A stretch of DNA of 64,000 nt from Tumebacillus sp. BK434 (lineage in GTDB: Bacteria; Bacillota; Bacilli; Tumebacillales; Tumebacillaceae), in NCBI RefSeq assembly GCF_004340785.1, contig NZ_SLXS01000003.1, positions 529,689 to 593,688 of the forward strand, written 5' to 3'. Shown piece by piece: positions 34,060 to 42,200 of this stretch (position 1 is its first letter; each line of letters starts with the position of its first letter). A program made the position numbers and the translations under genes. The notes beneath the pieces were generated by a model. It was given only the letters and a program-made list of their open reading frames with translations, was not told the DNA's origin and made no database searches.

Positions 34060-34932
34060 TTACCGCTCTTCCACCGTCTTGCTCGCCAGCAGCCCGGCGT
34101 CTTCTTTAGATCCGAAGCGGGTCTGGAAGAAGAGCACGAGGCGCTTGAGGGCGAGGACGGCGATCAGGATGCCGATCAGGACGAGGACGATGGTGCCGCC
34201 GGGCGGGATGTCTTGGTAGAAGGACAGGGTGAGCCCGGACATGACGCCGACGAGACCGATCACGACGGCGAGGACGACCGCCAGGGTGAAGCCTTTGCTG
34301 AGCCGGAGCGCGATCGCCGCCGGCAGGACCATCAGCGAGGAGACGAGCAGGACGCCGACGATCGGCATCGAGACCGCCACGACAAGACCGGTCAACAGCG
34401 AAAAGGCAAGCGACAGCCAGCGGGTCGGGATGCCGCTCACTTCGGCGGTCTCTTCATCGAAGGTCAGCACGTACATCGGACGCCAGAGGAAGAAGAAAAA
34501 GAGCGCGCATAAGACCAGCACGCCTGCCATCACCATCAGGTCGGTCGCGTTGACGGCGATGATCGAGCCAAACAGATAGGAGGTGAAGCTGCGGCTCACC
34601 CCTTGGTTCATGCTCATCAGGACGAGCGCCGTCGCGAGGCCGCCCGACATCAGGATGGCGATCGACAGCTCGCTGTAGGAGCGGAACGATCGGCGCAGCG
34701 TATCGACCAGCATCGCCCCGAACAGCGCCGCCACCATGCCGGTCAGCATCGGGTAGTAGCCGAGCAATGCCCCGAGCGCGACACCGGCCAGCGAGACGTG
34801 GGACAGGGTCTCCGCCACCAGCGACTGGCGGCGGAGCACGATGTAGACGCCGATCACCGGGGCGATCAGCGCGATCATGCCGCCGGCGAGGAAGGCGTTT
34901 TTCAAAAAGCCGTATTGCAGCATCTCAAGCAT
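34060..34932 (-). CDS. znuB: Zinc ABC transporter permease ZnuB (AdcB)
   Basis: A 290-residue permease of the ABC-3 family with about eight to nine helices (FLKNAFLAGGMIALIAPVIG, AGVALGALLGYYPMLTGMV, IAILMSGGLATALVLM and others). The family motif around LVAETLSHVSLAGVALGALLG near residue 38 is present. The C terminus is a charged tail (RFGSKEDAGLLASKTVEER). It is 1 nt after znuC. The zinc assignment comes from the Zur boxes before the operon and the His-rich ZnuA. Confidence 0.9.
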   Translation of the reverse strand: MLEMLQYGFLKNAFLAGGMIALIAPVIGVYIVLRRQSLVAETLSHVSLAGVALGALLGYYPMLTGMVAALFGAMLVDTLRRSFRSYSELSIAILMSGGLATALVLMSMNQGVSRSFTSYLFGSIIAVNATDLMVMAGVLVLCALFFFFLWRPMYVLTFDEETAEVSGIPTRWLSLAFSLLTGLVVAVSMPIVGVLLVSSLMVLPAAIALRLSKGFTLAVVLAVVIGLVGVMSGLTLSFYQDIPPGGTIVLVLIGILIAVLALKRLVLFFQTRFGSKEDAGLLASKTVEER

Positions 34933-34933
34933 C

Positions 34934-35713
34934 TTACCTCACCCCTTCCGCCAGCTGCTGGAGCTGGGCCGGCTGCTGGTCATCATAGCAGCAGTACAAA
35001 GGCAGCGTTTCCGGACGGCGCGCCAGATCCATGCGCTCGCGGAACTGCTCCGGCGTGCCGTCGAAGCGGATCCACTTGTCGAGCACGAGCAGGCGGGTCA
35101 GGCGCGGCAAGGTCTCTTCCAGGTCGTGCGTGACCATCAGGACGGTGCGGCCGTGCGCTTCGACCTGATGCTGCAGCAGGTCGTAGAAGGAGGTGCGGGC
35201 GGTGACGTCCATGCCGGTCGTCGGTTCGTCGAGCACGAGCAGATCGGGCTCGAGGACGAGGGTGCGGGCGAGGCAGACGCGCTGCTTTTGGCCGCCGGAG
35301 AGCTCGCCGATCTTGCGTTTGCGGTGCTCCCACATCCCGACTTGGCGCAAGACTTGTTCGACGCGGGCGACTTCTTCCTTCGGCAGCAGGCCGAACCAGC
35401 GTTTGCGTGTGAACAGGCCGGAGCGCACCAGTTCGTAGACGGTGCTCGGGAAGCCGACATTAAAGGAAGCGATCGCTTGCGGCACATAGCCGATGACGAC
35501 CGGCTTGCCGTTTCCTTTCTGCTTTTCGATCGACACCGAGCCGCGTTGGGGTGCGAGCAGCCCCAGCAGCAGCTTCAAGGTCGTCGTCTTGGCCGAACCG
35601 TTCGGCCCGGTCAGCCCGATAAATTCAGACTGGCGCACCGTCAGATTCAGGCCCTCCAGCACCGGCGTGTGGCCGTAGCCGAACACCACATCGCTCATGT
35701 TTGCGAGTTCCAT
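34934..35713 (-). CDS. znuC: Zinc ABC transporter ATP-binding protein ZnuC (AdcC)
   Basis: A 259-residue ABC ATPase with Walker A GPNGSAKTTTLKLL (note Ser-Ala-Lys-Thr where most have SGKST/S), signature LSGGQKQRVCLARTL, Walker B LLVLDEPTTGMD and H-loop MVTHD. The Walker A Gly-to-Ala change (GSAKT) is uncommon but occurs in this transporter branch; I cannot say whether it lowers activity. ATG 35713 (MELANMSDVVFGYG) has GGGGG 7-8 nt upstream and is preferred to ATG 35737. Located 33 nt after znuA. Confidence 0.9.
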   Translation of the reverse strand: MELANMSDVVFGYGHTPVLEGLNLTVRQSEFIGLTGPNGSAKTTTLKLLLGLLAPQRGSVSIEKQKGNGKPVVIGYVPQAIASFNVGFPSTVYELVRSGLFTRKRWFGLLPKEEVARVEQVLRQVGMWEHRKRKIGELSGGQKQRVCLARTLVLEPDLLVLDEPTTGMDVTARTSFYDLLQHQVEAHGRTVLMVTHDLEETLPRLTRLLVLDKWIRFDGTPEQFRERMDLARRPETLPLYCCYDDQQPAQLQQLAEGVR

Positions 35714-35746
35714 CTGCAATCCCCCTTTCCTATTCATGCAAAAGTT

Positions 35747-36712
35747 TTATTGGGAAAGAGCTTTGGTCAGCTCTTCCAAGTTCTTTTTCATCACGCCGAT
35801 GTAGTCCAAGCCGCTTTTCTTCTCCTCTGCGGTGAGGCCTTCGAGCGGGTTCAAGACGGCAGTTGTGGCGCCGACTTCTTTGGCCACCGCTTCGGCGACT
35901 TTGGGCGAGACGAGCGTTTCGAAGAAGATCGTCTTCACATTGTGCGCTTTGGCGAAGGCGACGATATCTTTCATCTCCGCCGCCGTCGGCTCATTTTCCG
36001 GCGAGATGCCGGAGATCGGCACCTGTTCGAGGCCGTAGCGCTTCGCGAGGTAGGCAAACGCCGTGTGCGACGTGACGATCTCTTTGGACTTCACATGTTG
36101 CAAGCCGTCCCGGAACGCTGCATCGAGCGCTTTCAATTCGGCGATATAGGCGTCGGCGTTCTTTTGATAGTCCGCTTTGTGCGCCGGATCGGCCGTCTGC
36201 AGCGTGCTTGCGATCTGCTGCACTTCATGCTGGGCTAGCACCGGGTCGAGCCAGATGTGCGGGTCGAACGCGCCGTGCGAGTGCTCGGTCGAATGGTCGC
36301 CTTCGCTGTGGCCTTCATGATCTTCATGGCCTTCGACCAGCTCCGCGCCATGCGAAGCTTCCACGATGTTCAGCTCTTGGTTGTTCACCGTCTGCAGCAC
36401 GTCATCGACCCAAGCTTCGAACCCTGCACCATTATATACGAAAACGTCCGCTTCGGAAATGCGCGCCACGTCCTTTGCCGTCGGTTCCCAGTCATGGGGC
36501 TCCGTTCCGGCCGGGACCAGCACGGAGACGTCGGCGAGATCGCCCGCCACGCGCTTCGTAAACTCATACATCGGGTAAAACGTCGTGACCACTTGCACTT
36601 TATCAGAAGCAGACCCGTTGCCTGCGCCTTGTTTCGACGAATCGCCGCAGCCGGTGAGCACGAGCGATGCGGACAACAGCGTACCTGCCGTTAGTTTCCA
36701 CCATTTGTTCAT
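35747..36712 (-). CDS. znuA: Zinc-binding lipoprotein ZnuA (AdcA)
   Basis: A 321-residue substrate-binding lipoprotein of cluster A-I. Lipobox LVLTGC near residue 21. Canonical zinc ligands are present: His in GTEPHDWEPT, His in FDPHIWLDP, His in VTSHTAFAYLAKRYG, and the acidic ligand region FFETLVSP. A His/Asp/Glu-rich loop (about 140-165: GHEDHEGHSEGDHSTEHSH) is typical of ZnuA. Start ATG 36712 (MNKWWKLTAGTLL) has AGGAGG upstream; the longer frame covers the promoter. Two Zur boxes overlap its promoter and leader. Confidence 0.95.
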   Translation of the reverse strand: MNKWWKLTAGTLLSASLVLTGCGDSSKQGAGNGSASDKVQVVTTFYPMYEFTKRVAGDLADVSVLVPAGTEPHDWEPTAKDVARISEADVFVYNGAGFEAWVDDVLQTVNNQELNIVEASHGAELVEGHEDHEGHSEGDHSTEHSHGAFDPHIWLDPVLAQHEVQQIASTLQTADPAHKADYQKNADAYIAELKALDAAFRDGLQHVKSKEIVTSHTAFAYLAKRYGLEQVPISGISPENEPTAAEMKDIVAFAKAHNVKTIFFETLVSPKVAEAVAKEVGATTAVLNPLEGLTAEEKKSGLDYIGVMKKNLEELTKALSQ

Positions 36713-36728
36713 TCTGCAAACTCCTCCT

Positions 36729-36749
36729 AAAACGTAATGATTCCGAAAT
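36729..36749 (-). promoter_or_regulatory. Zur box 2 (downstream, in the znuA leader)
   Basis: The stretch ACGTAATGATTCCGA (core of 36732-36746) matches the Bacillus Zur consensus TCGTAAT-N-ATTACGA at most positions. It lies within the predicted 5' leader, between the -10 box and the znuA ribosome site. Confidence 0.65.
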
Positions 36750-36760
36750 ACCACGTTCTC

Positions 36761-36789
36761 ACTATACTCCTTTTGCATTCGTTTGTAAA
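36761..36789 (-). promoter_or_regulatory. Promoter of znuACB
   Basis: -35 TTTACA (36789-36784), 17-nt spacer, -10 TATAGT (36766-36761) on the minus strand. The -35 is overlapped by Zur box 1. Confidence 0.75.
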
Positions 36790-36807
36790 TCGTAATACTT
36801 ACGATTG
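36787..36807 (-). promoter_or_regulatory. Zur box 1 overlapping the znuA -35
   Basis: TCGTAATACTTACGA (36790-36804) with flanking AAA and TTG gives a near-perfect match to the Bacillus Zur operator (AAATCGTAAT-N-ATTACGATTT). It overlaps the -35 box by 3 nt, so zinc-loaded Zur would block transcription. Confidence 0.82.
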
Positions 36808-36813
36808 TTGCCG

Positions 36814-36853
36814 CAAAAAAGAACACTCAACCTCCTGTGGCGGAGATTGAGTG
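36814..36853 (-). terminator. Terminator of the second metal-binding lipoprotein gene
   Basis: A 12-bp stem with one G-T pair (36824-36835 with 36842-36853) followed by TTCTTTTTTG on the minus strand. It isolates this gene from the znu promoter 25 nt further on. Confidence 0.85.
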
Positions 36854-36860
36854 CCTTTTT

Positions 36861-37832
36861 TTATTGATTGAGCGCCGCTTCCAGTGCGGCGAGGTTTTCT
36901 TCCATCACTTTAATGTAGCCTTTGGTGGCGCTCGGGTCGGTTTTGCCTTCGTACGGGTTGAGGATGCTAGCCCGGTAGCCGATCTGGTAGAGGAATTCCT
37001 GCACGCGCGGCGCCGCTTCGCCTTCGAAGAAGATCACCGCAGCGTCATGCTTGGCAAAATCGTCTTTGACCGCCTGCATGTCGGACTCATGATCCATCGG
37101 GTAATCGTTGATCGCGATCGAAGTCGGAACGTAGTATTTCAGGCCGTAGCGCTTGGCGAGGTATTGGAACGCCGGGTACGGCGAGACGATCTCTTTGCGT
37201 TTGACTTTCGCGAGCGTGTCTGCGTATTTCTTGTCGAGTTCGTCGAGCTTGACTTTGTAGGCTTCGGCGTTCTTTTTGAATTCGTCCGCGTAGGCCGGCG
37301 CTTTTTTGGAGAGCGCGTCGGTCAGCGCGTCGACTTCATGTTTCGCGTTTTGCGGGTCGAGGTAATGCCACGGGTCGAAGCGCTTCTTCGCTTGGTCCTC
37401 TTCGGAAGCATCCGGGTTGTAATAGCGGAGCAGGTCGAGCTCCTCGATTCCCTCAGAGGCGTCGACGACGAGCAGATCCTTGTTCTTGATCTTGACGGTC
37501 GCATAAGTCTGATCCCACCAGCGGTCTTCCACGTTGTTGCCGTTCAGCACCATGATGTGCGCTTTCTCCAGATCGCGCATGTCTTTCAGCGTCGGCGCCC
37601 ACTGCCAGAAGTTCTGCCCGATCGGCATGAACGTCGACACTTCCACCTTGTCGCCGCCGATTTCCTGCACGAAATTGCCTTGGGCCTGGAACGTGGTGTA
37701 CACCACCACTTTTTCGCCTTCCTTCACCGTCTTGCCTACCGACTTCTCGCCTGCATCGGAGCATCCTGCCGCCGTCAGCGCCAAGGTCAGTGCCAGCCCC
37801 ATCGCCGCCATCTTGTTTGCCATACGTTTCAT
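36861..37832 (-). CDS. ZnuA-fold lipoprotein lacking canonical zinc ligands
   Basis: A 323-residue cluster A-I substrate-binding lipoprotein (lipobox LTAAGC near residue 24). The fold matches ZnuA along the full length (KRKEIVSPYPAFQYLAKRYGL, AAVIFFEGEAAPR, SILNPYEG), but the three zinc-binding His positions are altered: PHDWEP is FWQWAP, DPHIWLDP is DPWHYLDP, and SHTAF is SPYPAF. It has no His-rich loop. No permease or ATPase accompanies it; its terminator separates it from znuACB. It may bind another metal or complex, deliver metal to ZnuCB in another way, or act outside transport. ATG 37832 has GGGAGGT 7-8 nt upstream. Confidence 0.85.
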   Translation of the reverse strand: MKRMANKMAAMGLALTLALTAAGCSDAGEKSVGKTVKEGEKVVVYTTFQAQGNFVQEIGGDKVEVSTFMPIGQNFWQWAPTLKDMRDLEKAHIMVLNGNNVEDRWWDQTYATVKIKNKDLLVVDASEGIEELDLLRYYNPDASEEDQAKKRFDPWHYLDPQNAKHEVDALTDALSKKAPAYADEFKKNAEAYKVKLDELDKKYADTLAKVKRKEIVSPYPAFQYLAKRYGLKYYVPTSIAINDYPMDHESDMQAVKDDFAKHDAAVIFFEGEAAPRVQEFLYQIGYRASILNPYEGKTDPSATKGYIKVMEENLAALEAALNQ

Positions 37833-38066
37833 TGCCGTGACCTCCCTGATTTCTCTCTGTGTGTCTATTATTTATTCGAAAATTCGATCTCTTACAGGCA
37901 TTGTATTATAAAAGATCCCCCGAAGTCTATAAGGGTATTTTACAACACTCTGACAGAATTGTGACTTCTTGTTTTTGGTTAGCTATCGACCTATTCGTCA
38001 AGAGTGATTATCCATTTTATGGTACACTAAACTTATCAATATGTTTATGAACAGGGGATGAGGGTA

Positions 38067-38357
38067 TTGAAGAAAGCGATACTTTTGACGAGTTTGCTCT
38101 GGGTTCTCATTTTGGCCATTTATGGTGTATTTGGTCCCGCTAATCTACTTCGTGAACTGAATCCGAACGATGTGCTGAATGACCAGATACTAGCACGCGA
38201 ATTTGAAGGGCTTGAAATTGAAAAAGTGGATTACCTTGGTGACCGATCCTACCTGATCCATACATCAACAAAAAATTTCGTGGCTGTCCAAGAATATACT
38301 TCGATCATGAATTATCATTGGGAAATATTTGAATCGAAAGGGAAATTCGTGCAGTAG
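38067..38357 (+). CDS. Small signal-anchored or secreted protein, unknown function
   Basis: About 96 residues with an N-terminal hydrophobic helix (KKAILLTSLLWVLILAIYGVF) and an acidic soluble part ending HWEIFESKGKFVQ. TTG 38067 has AGGGG 9 nt upstream; ATG 38058 would lie directly on that site, so I prefer the TTG. Base composition is clearly more AT-rich than the neighbours, as is the surrounding gap (37833-38066), and codon choice differs (ttg, aat, gaa), suggesting a different origin. It lies between the znu region and the end of the synthase cluster. No family recognised. Confidence 0.6.
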   Translation: MKKAILLTSLLWVLILAIYGVFGPANLLRELNPNDVLNDQILAREFEGLEIEKVDYLGDRSYLIHTSTKNFVAVQEYTSIMNYHWEIFESKGKFVQ

Positions 38358-38421
38358 ATTTTCTCTGGAGCATATGATCCTTACCGCCTCGCCCTCTCGA
38401 ACAAAATTTGTCGTGACTACA

Positions 38422-38465
38422 AAGAGCATCTCGAGCAATGATCCATCATTACTCGAGATGCTCTT
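38422..38465. terminator. Long near-perfect palindrome, likely terminator
   Basis: A 14-bp outer stem (AAGAGCATCTCGAG, 38422-38435, with 38452-38465), one mismatch, and a 6-bp inner stem (AATGAT/ATCATT) with a 2-nt loop. T-richness after it is modest on both strands. It lies between the small plus-strand gene and the minus-strand thioesterase gene and probably ends both transcripts. Confidence 0.65.
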
Positions 38466-38562
38466 ATTGTTGTAGCCATCTATTGTTACGGCGTTTGCTT
38501 CTTCATTGTCAGCCGTTGTTGGCTGCCGTCAACATGGACTGTTGGCCCCGTCCATGGGCTCT

Positions 38563-39294
38563 TTACTTCAACACTCCTGTCGTTCGCAGCTTCTGATTGA
38601 TCAGCCCGCAGATCGTCTCCCCTGCATCGTGCAGGAAGAAGTGGCCGCCGGAGAAATCGTGACAGGTGAACGTCCCGGTCGTGTAGCGTTCCCACTCGCA
38701 GATGCCCGGCTTGGACACGAGGTCGTCTTGGTCGCTGTAGAAGAACACGAGATCGGCGGCGCTTGGCTGTACCGGGGCTTGAAACTGGTAGGTTTCGATG
38801 ATCCGGTAGTCATTGCGCAGCACCGGCAGGAAGAACTGGCGCCACTCGCGCGAAGCAAACACTTCGCGCGACATGCCGCCCATGCTCCAGATCTCTTCCA
38901 GAAACACATCGTCCGGCATCTGGTGCATGTTTTTATTTTCATAAGGGTGATGCGGCGGCCGCCGTCCCGACAGAAAGATTACGCTTGGCGCCGGCAGCCC
39001 GGCCGCGTGCAGCGCAGCCGTCAGTTCGTAGGCGATGATCGTGCCCATGCTGTGCGCATAGATCGCATAGGGACGGTCGGTGAGCTGTGCCCGCACCAGG
39101 CTCAGCATGTCCGCCACCGCCGCCTGCATCGTCGGGTAAAACGGCTCCGACATCCGCCGGCCATGTCCGGCCAGCTCCAAAGGCCGCAGTTGGATCGACG
39201 GGTCGAGGAACTGTGACCATTTGCTATAGATCGCGCCGGCCGCTCCGCCGGCATACGGGATGCAAAAGAGATCAATGCTGGTCATGTCCGGCAC
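38563..39294 (-). CDS. Type II thioesterase of the synthase cluster
   Basis: A 243-residue alpha/beta hydrolase of the GrsT/SrfAD group, which removes wrong or short acyl groups from carrier proteins. N-terminal IDLFCIPYAGGAAGAIYSKW, nucleophile Ser in YAHSMGTIIAYE (A-H-S-M-G, so Ala replaces the first Gly of GxSxG), Asp near FYSDQDDLV and catalytic His in DFSGGHFFL. It overlaps the upstream synthase gene by 23 nt, so it is the last gene of the cluster transcript. It is not the chain-releasing type I thioesterase, which is absent from the visible modules. Confidence 0.92.
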   Translation of the reverse strand: MPDMTSIDLFCIPYAGGAAGAIYSKWSQFLDPSIQLRPLELAGHGRRMSEPFYPTMQAAVADMLSLVRAQLTDRPYAIYAHSMGTIIAYELTAALHAAGLPAPSVIFLSGRRPPHHPYENKNMHQMPDDVFLEEIWSMGGMSREVFASREWRQFFLPVLRNDYRIIETYQFQAPVQPSAADLVFFYSDQDDLVSKPGICEWERYTTGTFTCHDFSGGHFFLHDAGETICGLINQKLRTTGVLK

Positions 39295-42200
39295 CTTCCG
39301 TTTCTTTCTTGGAATATGCCGCGATCAGGTGCGCCAACTCTTCTTGGAACACCGCACGCACCCGTTCGACATCCGGCTCGAATTTGCAGAGGATCAGGAA
39401 ATCGAGCTTGTCTTTCTGCCCTTTGACCAGACCGTAGAAATCGCCGTAGTCGAGCTTCGCCTGATCGTCGCCGTCCAGCTGCGACAAGCTGTACTCCCAG
39501 ATCTTGCCGTACTCCGTCTCGGCGTTGCCCGCATAATTCAGCAAAAGCGAGGTGTGCATGATGCCATGCCCTTCTTTTGTTTTCTTAAACAGCTTGCCCC
39601 AGCGCAACGCGGAGGACAGGTTGTGCACCAGATTCATGAAATTGATGCTGTGCTTCTCGATAAACTCCATCCGTTGATGCACCAGCGCCGTCATCTTCGC
39701 CGGCTGTGCCCGGTCGACCGGAATCAGCATCGGCACTCCGTCCAGCACCAAGCCGACCAGATCGGAGAAATTTTTGCTGCCATATCTGCGCTTTTGGGAG
39801 AGCAGCACGAACGGAACAGCATCGAGCCGCAGCAATCTGGAGGCGACGAGGATGTACAGCTGCAAGGCGATCTCATACGGCCCGTTCTCGTCCTCGTCGG
39901 TGAAGTGAAATGCGCTGAGATCGACTTCACAGAGCACTTTTTCGATGCGTTGATGCTGCCGCTCGGCGATGCGCGACTTCACGACGCCCAGATGGTGGCC
40001 GTACCCGGCCAGATCGAACGCTTCCGATAAGTCGTCCGCCTGCAGCCCGACCGGTCCGCGGTGCAGCTGCTCCAAATATTCTTCATAGCCGGTGGCGCGC
40101 TCCATCGCCCGTTTCACGCCGCGCTTGAGATCTTTATAGCGTTGCAGCAGCTGGGAACGAATGATCTGACCGGACGAGATATCGAAGATCGAATGGTCAA
40201 ATTGGAAGAACAGATCGTAGCGCTGCTCGTTGAACTTGATCAGTTTGACGTGGTACATCGGACTGCCGGACACTTTAAAGTCGGCGCCCCACTCTTCGTT
40301 GGTCAGCCAGTCCATAACCCGGTTTTGCGCTTCCGCAGTCAGTGCGGACAGGTCGAGCAGCGGCAGCGGAGTGTGCTGCGGCGCTGCATACTCTTTCCAG
40401 CGGAAGCCCCACAAGCGTTTCTCCAAACAGCTGCGCAAAAGTCCGTGGCTGCCGACCAGATCGCAAAAGGCGCGTTCCAGCAGGTCGATGTCCACCATTT
40501 CATAAAGTTCGATCAAGTACAGCTGCAGACGCGTCTCGCCGCGGAAGTGCATGCGTTGCGTGTTGCTCAAGCCGAACCGCTTGCTGACCGGCTGGCTCAT
40601 GATCGCTTGTTCAAAGGCGCTGCGCTGCACGGCCGTCTGCTGCGGCAACTGCTCCAGCAGCGGCGCTTCCGCCTCAGACAGGAAGCCGCTTGCTGTCAGA
40701 TCGGCCAGCTGCAGGCTGTCGGGCACGGGCTGACCGGCGTCGAGCGCCCACAGATAGTGCGGCAGCAGTTCGCCCGGCACGCCAAGGCTGCGCAGCTGTT
40801 CCCGCACCTGTTCCACGCCACGGCCCGGCACGCCCTCTGTCACGAACAGCACGTTCAACGCTTCCGACCCTTCCACGCGCCGCAGCTGACAGCGCAGACC
40901 GGTCAGCTCTTCGAGCCGCGCTTCGAGGTCTTCCGCCGTTTCCAAGCGGGCGTTCTGCTGGCTGTCCACATGCAGATAGCGGGCGAGCGAACGGATCGTC
41001 GGGTGGTTGTAGATTTCGTTCATCAGCACTTTGTAGCCGGCGCGTTCGAGATGCGAGGTCATCTGGATCATCTTGAACGAATCGCCGCCAATCTCGAAGA
41101 AATCGGCATCGGGATCGATCTCATCGCGGCCAAACAGATTGCTCCAGATCTTGCGCACGACCGTTTCCATCTCTTGAAACTCGGAGCGCTGCACAGCATC
41201 TTCGGCCGCCGCTTGACTCGGTTTGCAGGAGAAGAACGCATGGTTTCCGGCGCTGAGCACCAGCTGTTTGACGCCCGCAGCGAACATCGCCTGCAGCACC
41301 GGCGGCACGCTGTCCAGCGTCCCCGCCGCGTTCGCCGCCGGCAGATAGAGCCGCGACGTGTTCACGCGCCCGTCCAGTCTGGCGTGTGCGACCGCCCATT
41401 CGGTCAGTTGGGCATCCCACTCGCCCTGCTTCGGAAACGCGGAGAGGGTCAGCACCGGGATGCCTTGCAGCGCAGCATAGCGAACGGCCGCGCTGTGCAC
41501 GCGCTCGGCCAGTTTCACGCGGGACGGGATGCGCGGCAGCAGCGTTTCGAATCCGCGCTCGCCGCCGGACAGCCGATCCCAGATCAGCAGTTTCTCCACG
41601 CGCGGTTCGCGTTGCAGCGTGTGGAACAAGGCGGCTTCGAGCGCGCCAAGGTCGGCTGCCGTCACCACCGGCAGCACCTGCTCGCCATGGGCAGTTGCTG
41701 CGGGAACTGATGTCAGCGGCATCTGTCCGAAGATGATGCCCACGTCCAGCAGTTCACGCAGATCCGGCTGCTGCGGATACGCGGTGGTGTTATCGAGGCC
41801 GAGCGCAGTGAAGTGGCGCTCCCATTCCTCGACGGAGATCAGCGGCGACAGTTCCCGCTCGCCTTGATCGAAATGCCACCAGCCGTCCGCCAAGCCCCAG
41901 ATCAGATCGACATAGCGGCGCACGCGGGTCCGCTCCAGCACGCAGAGCAGTCCACCCGGCTTGAGCAGGCGCTGCATGTTGCGCAGGCTCTGCGCGATCG
42001 AAGCGGTGGCATGAACCGCATTGTTGGCGAAAACGAAATCGAACGTGGCGGCTTCCAGCCCCTGCTCTTCCGGCCGCTTGGTCAGGTCAAACAGGCCGAA
42101 GTGCAGGAAATCGAGCTGCTCTTCCAACGCATGCTGCTGGAAGGTCTGCAGGTAGCTGCTGCCGATGTCGGTGAAGTAGTATTCGACTTCGATGCCTTTC

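Noticed and set aside
37860-37890. Dyad TCGAA-AA-TTCGA before the second metal-binding lipoprotein as a regulator site
   Set aside because: Short AT-rich palindromes are expected by chance in this low-GC stretch, and it does not match the Zur or LexA consensus.
38563-39294. Type I (releasing) thioesterase
   Set aside because: It is a free-standing protein in the type II length range with GrsT-like motifs, not fused to the last carrier protein.
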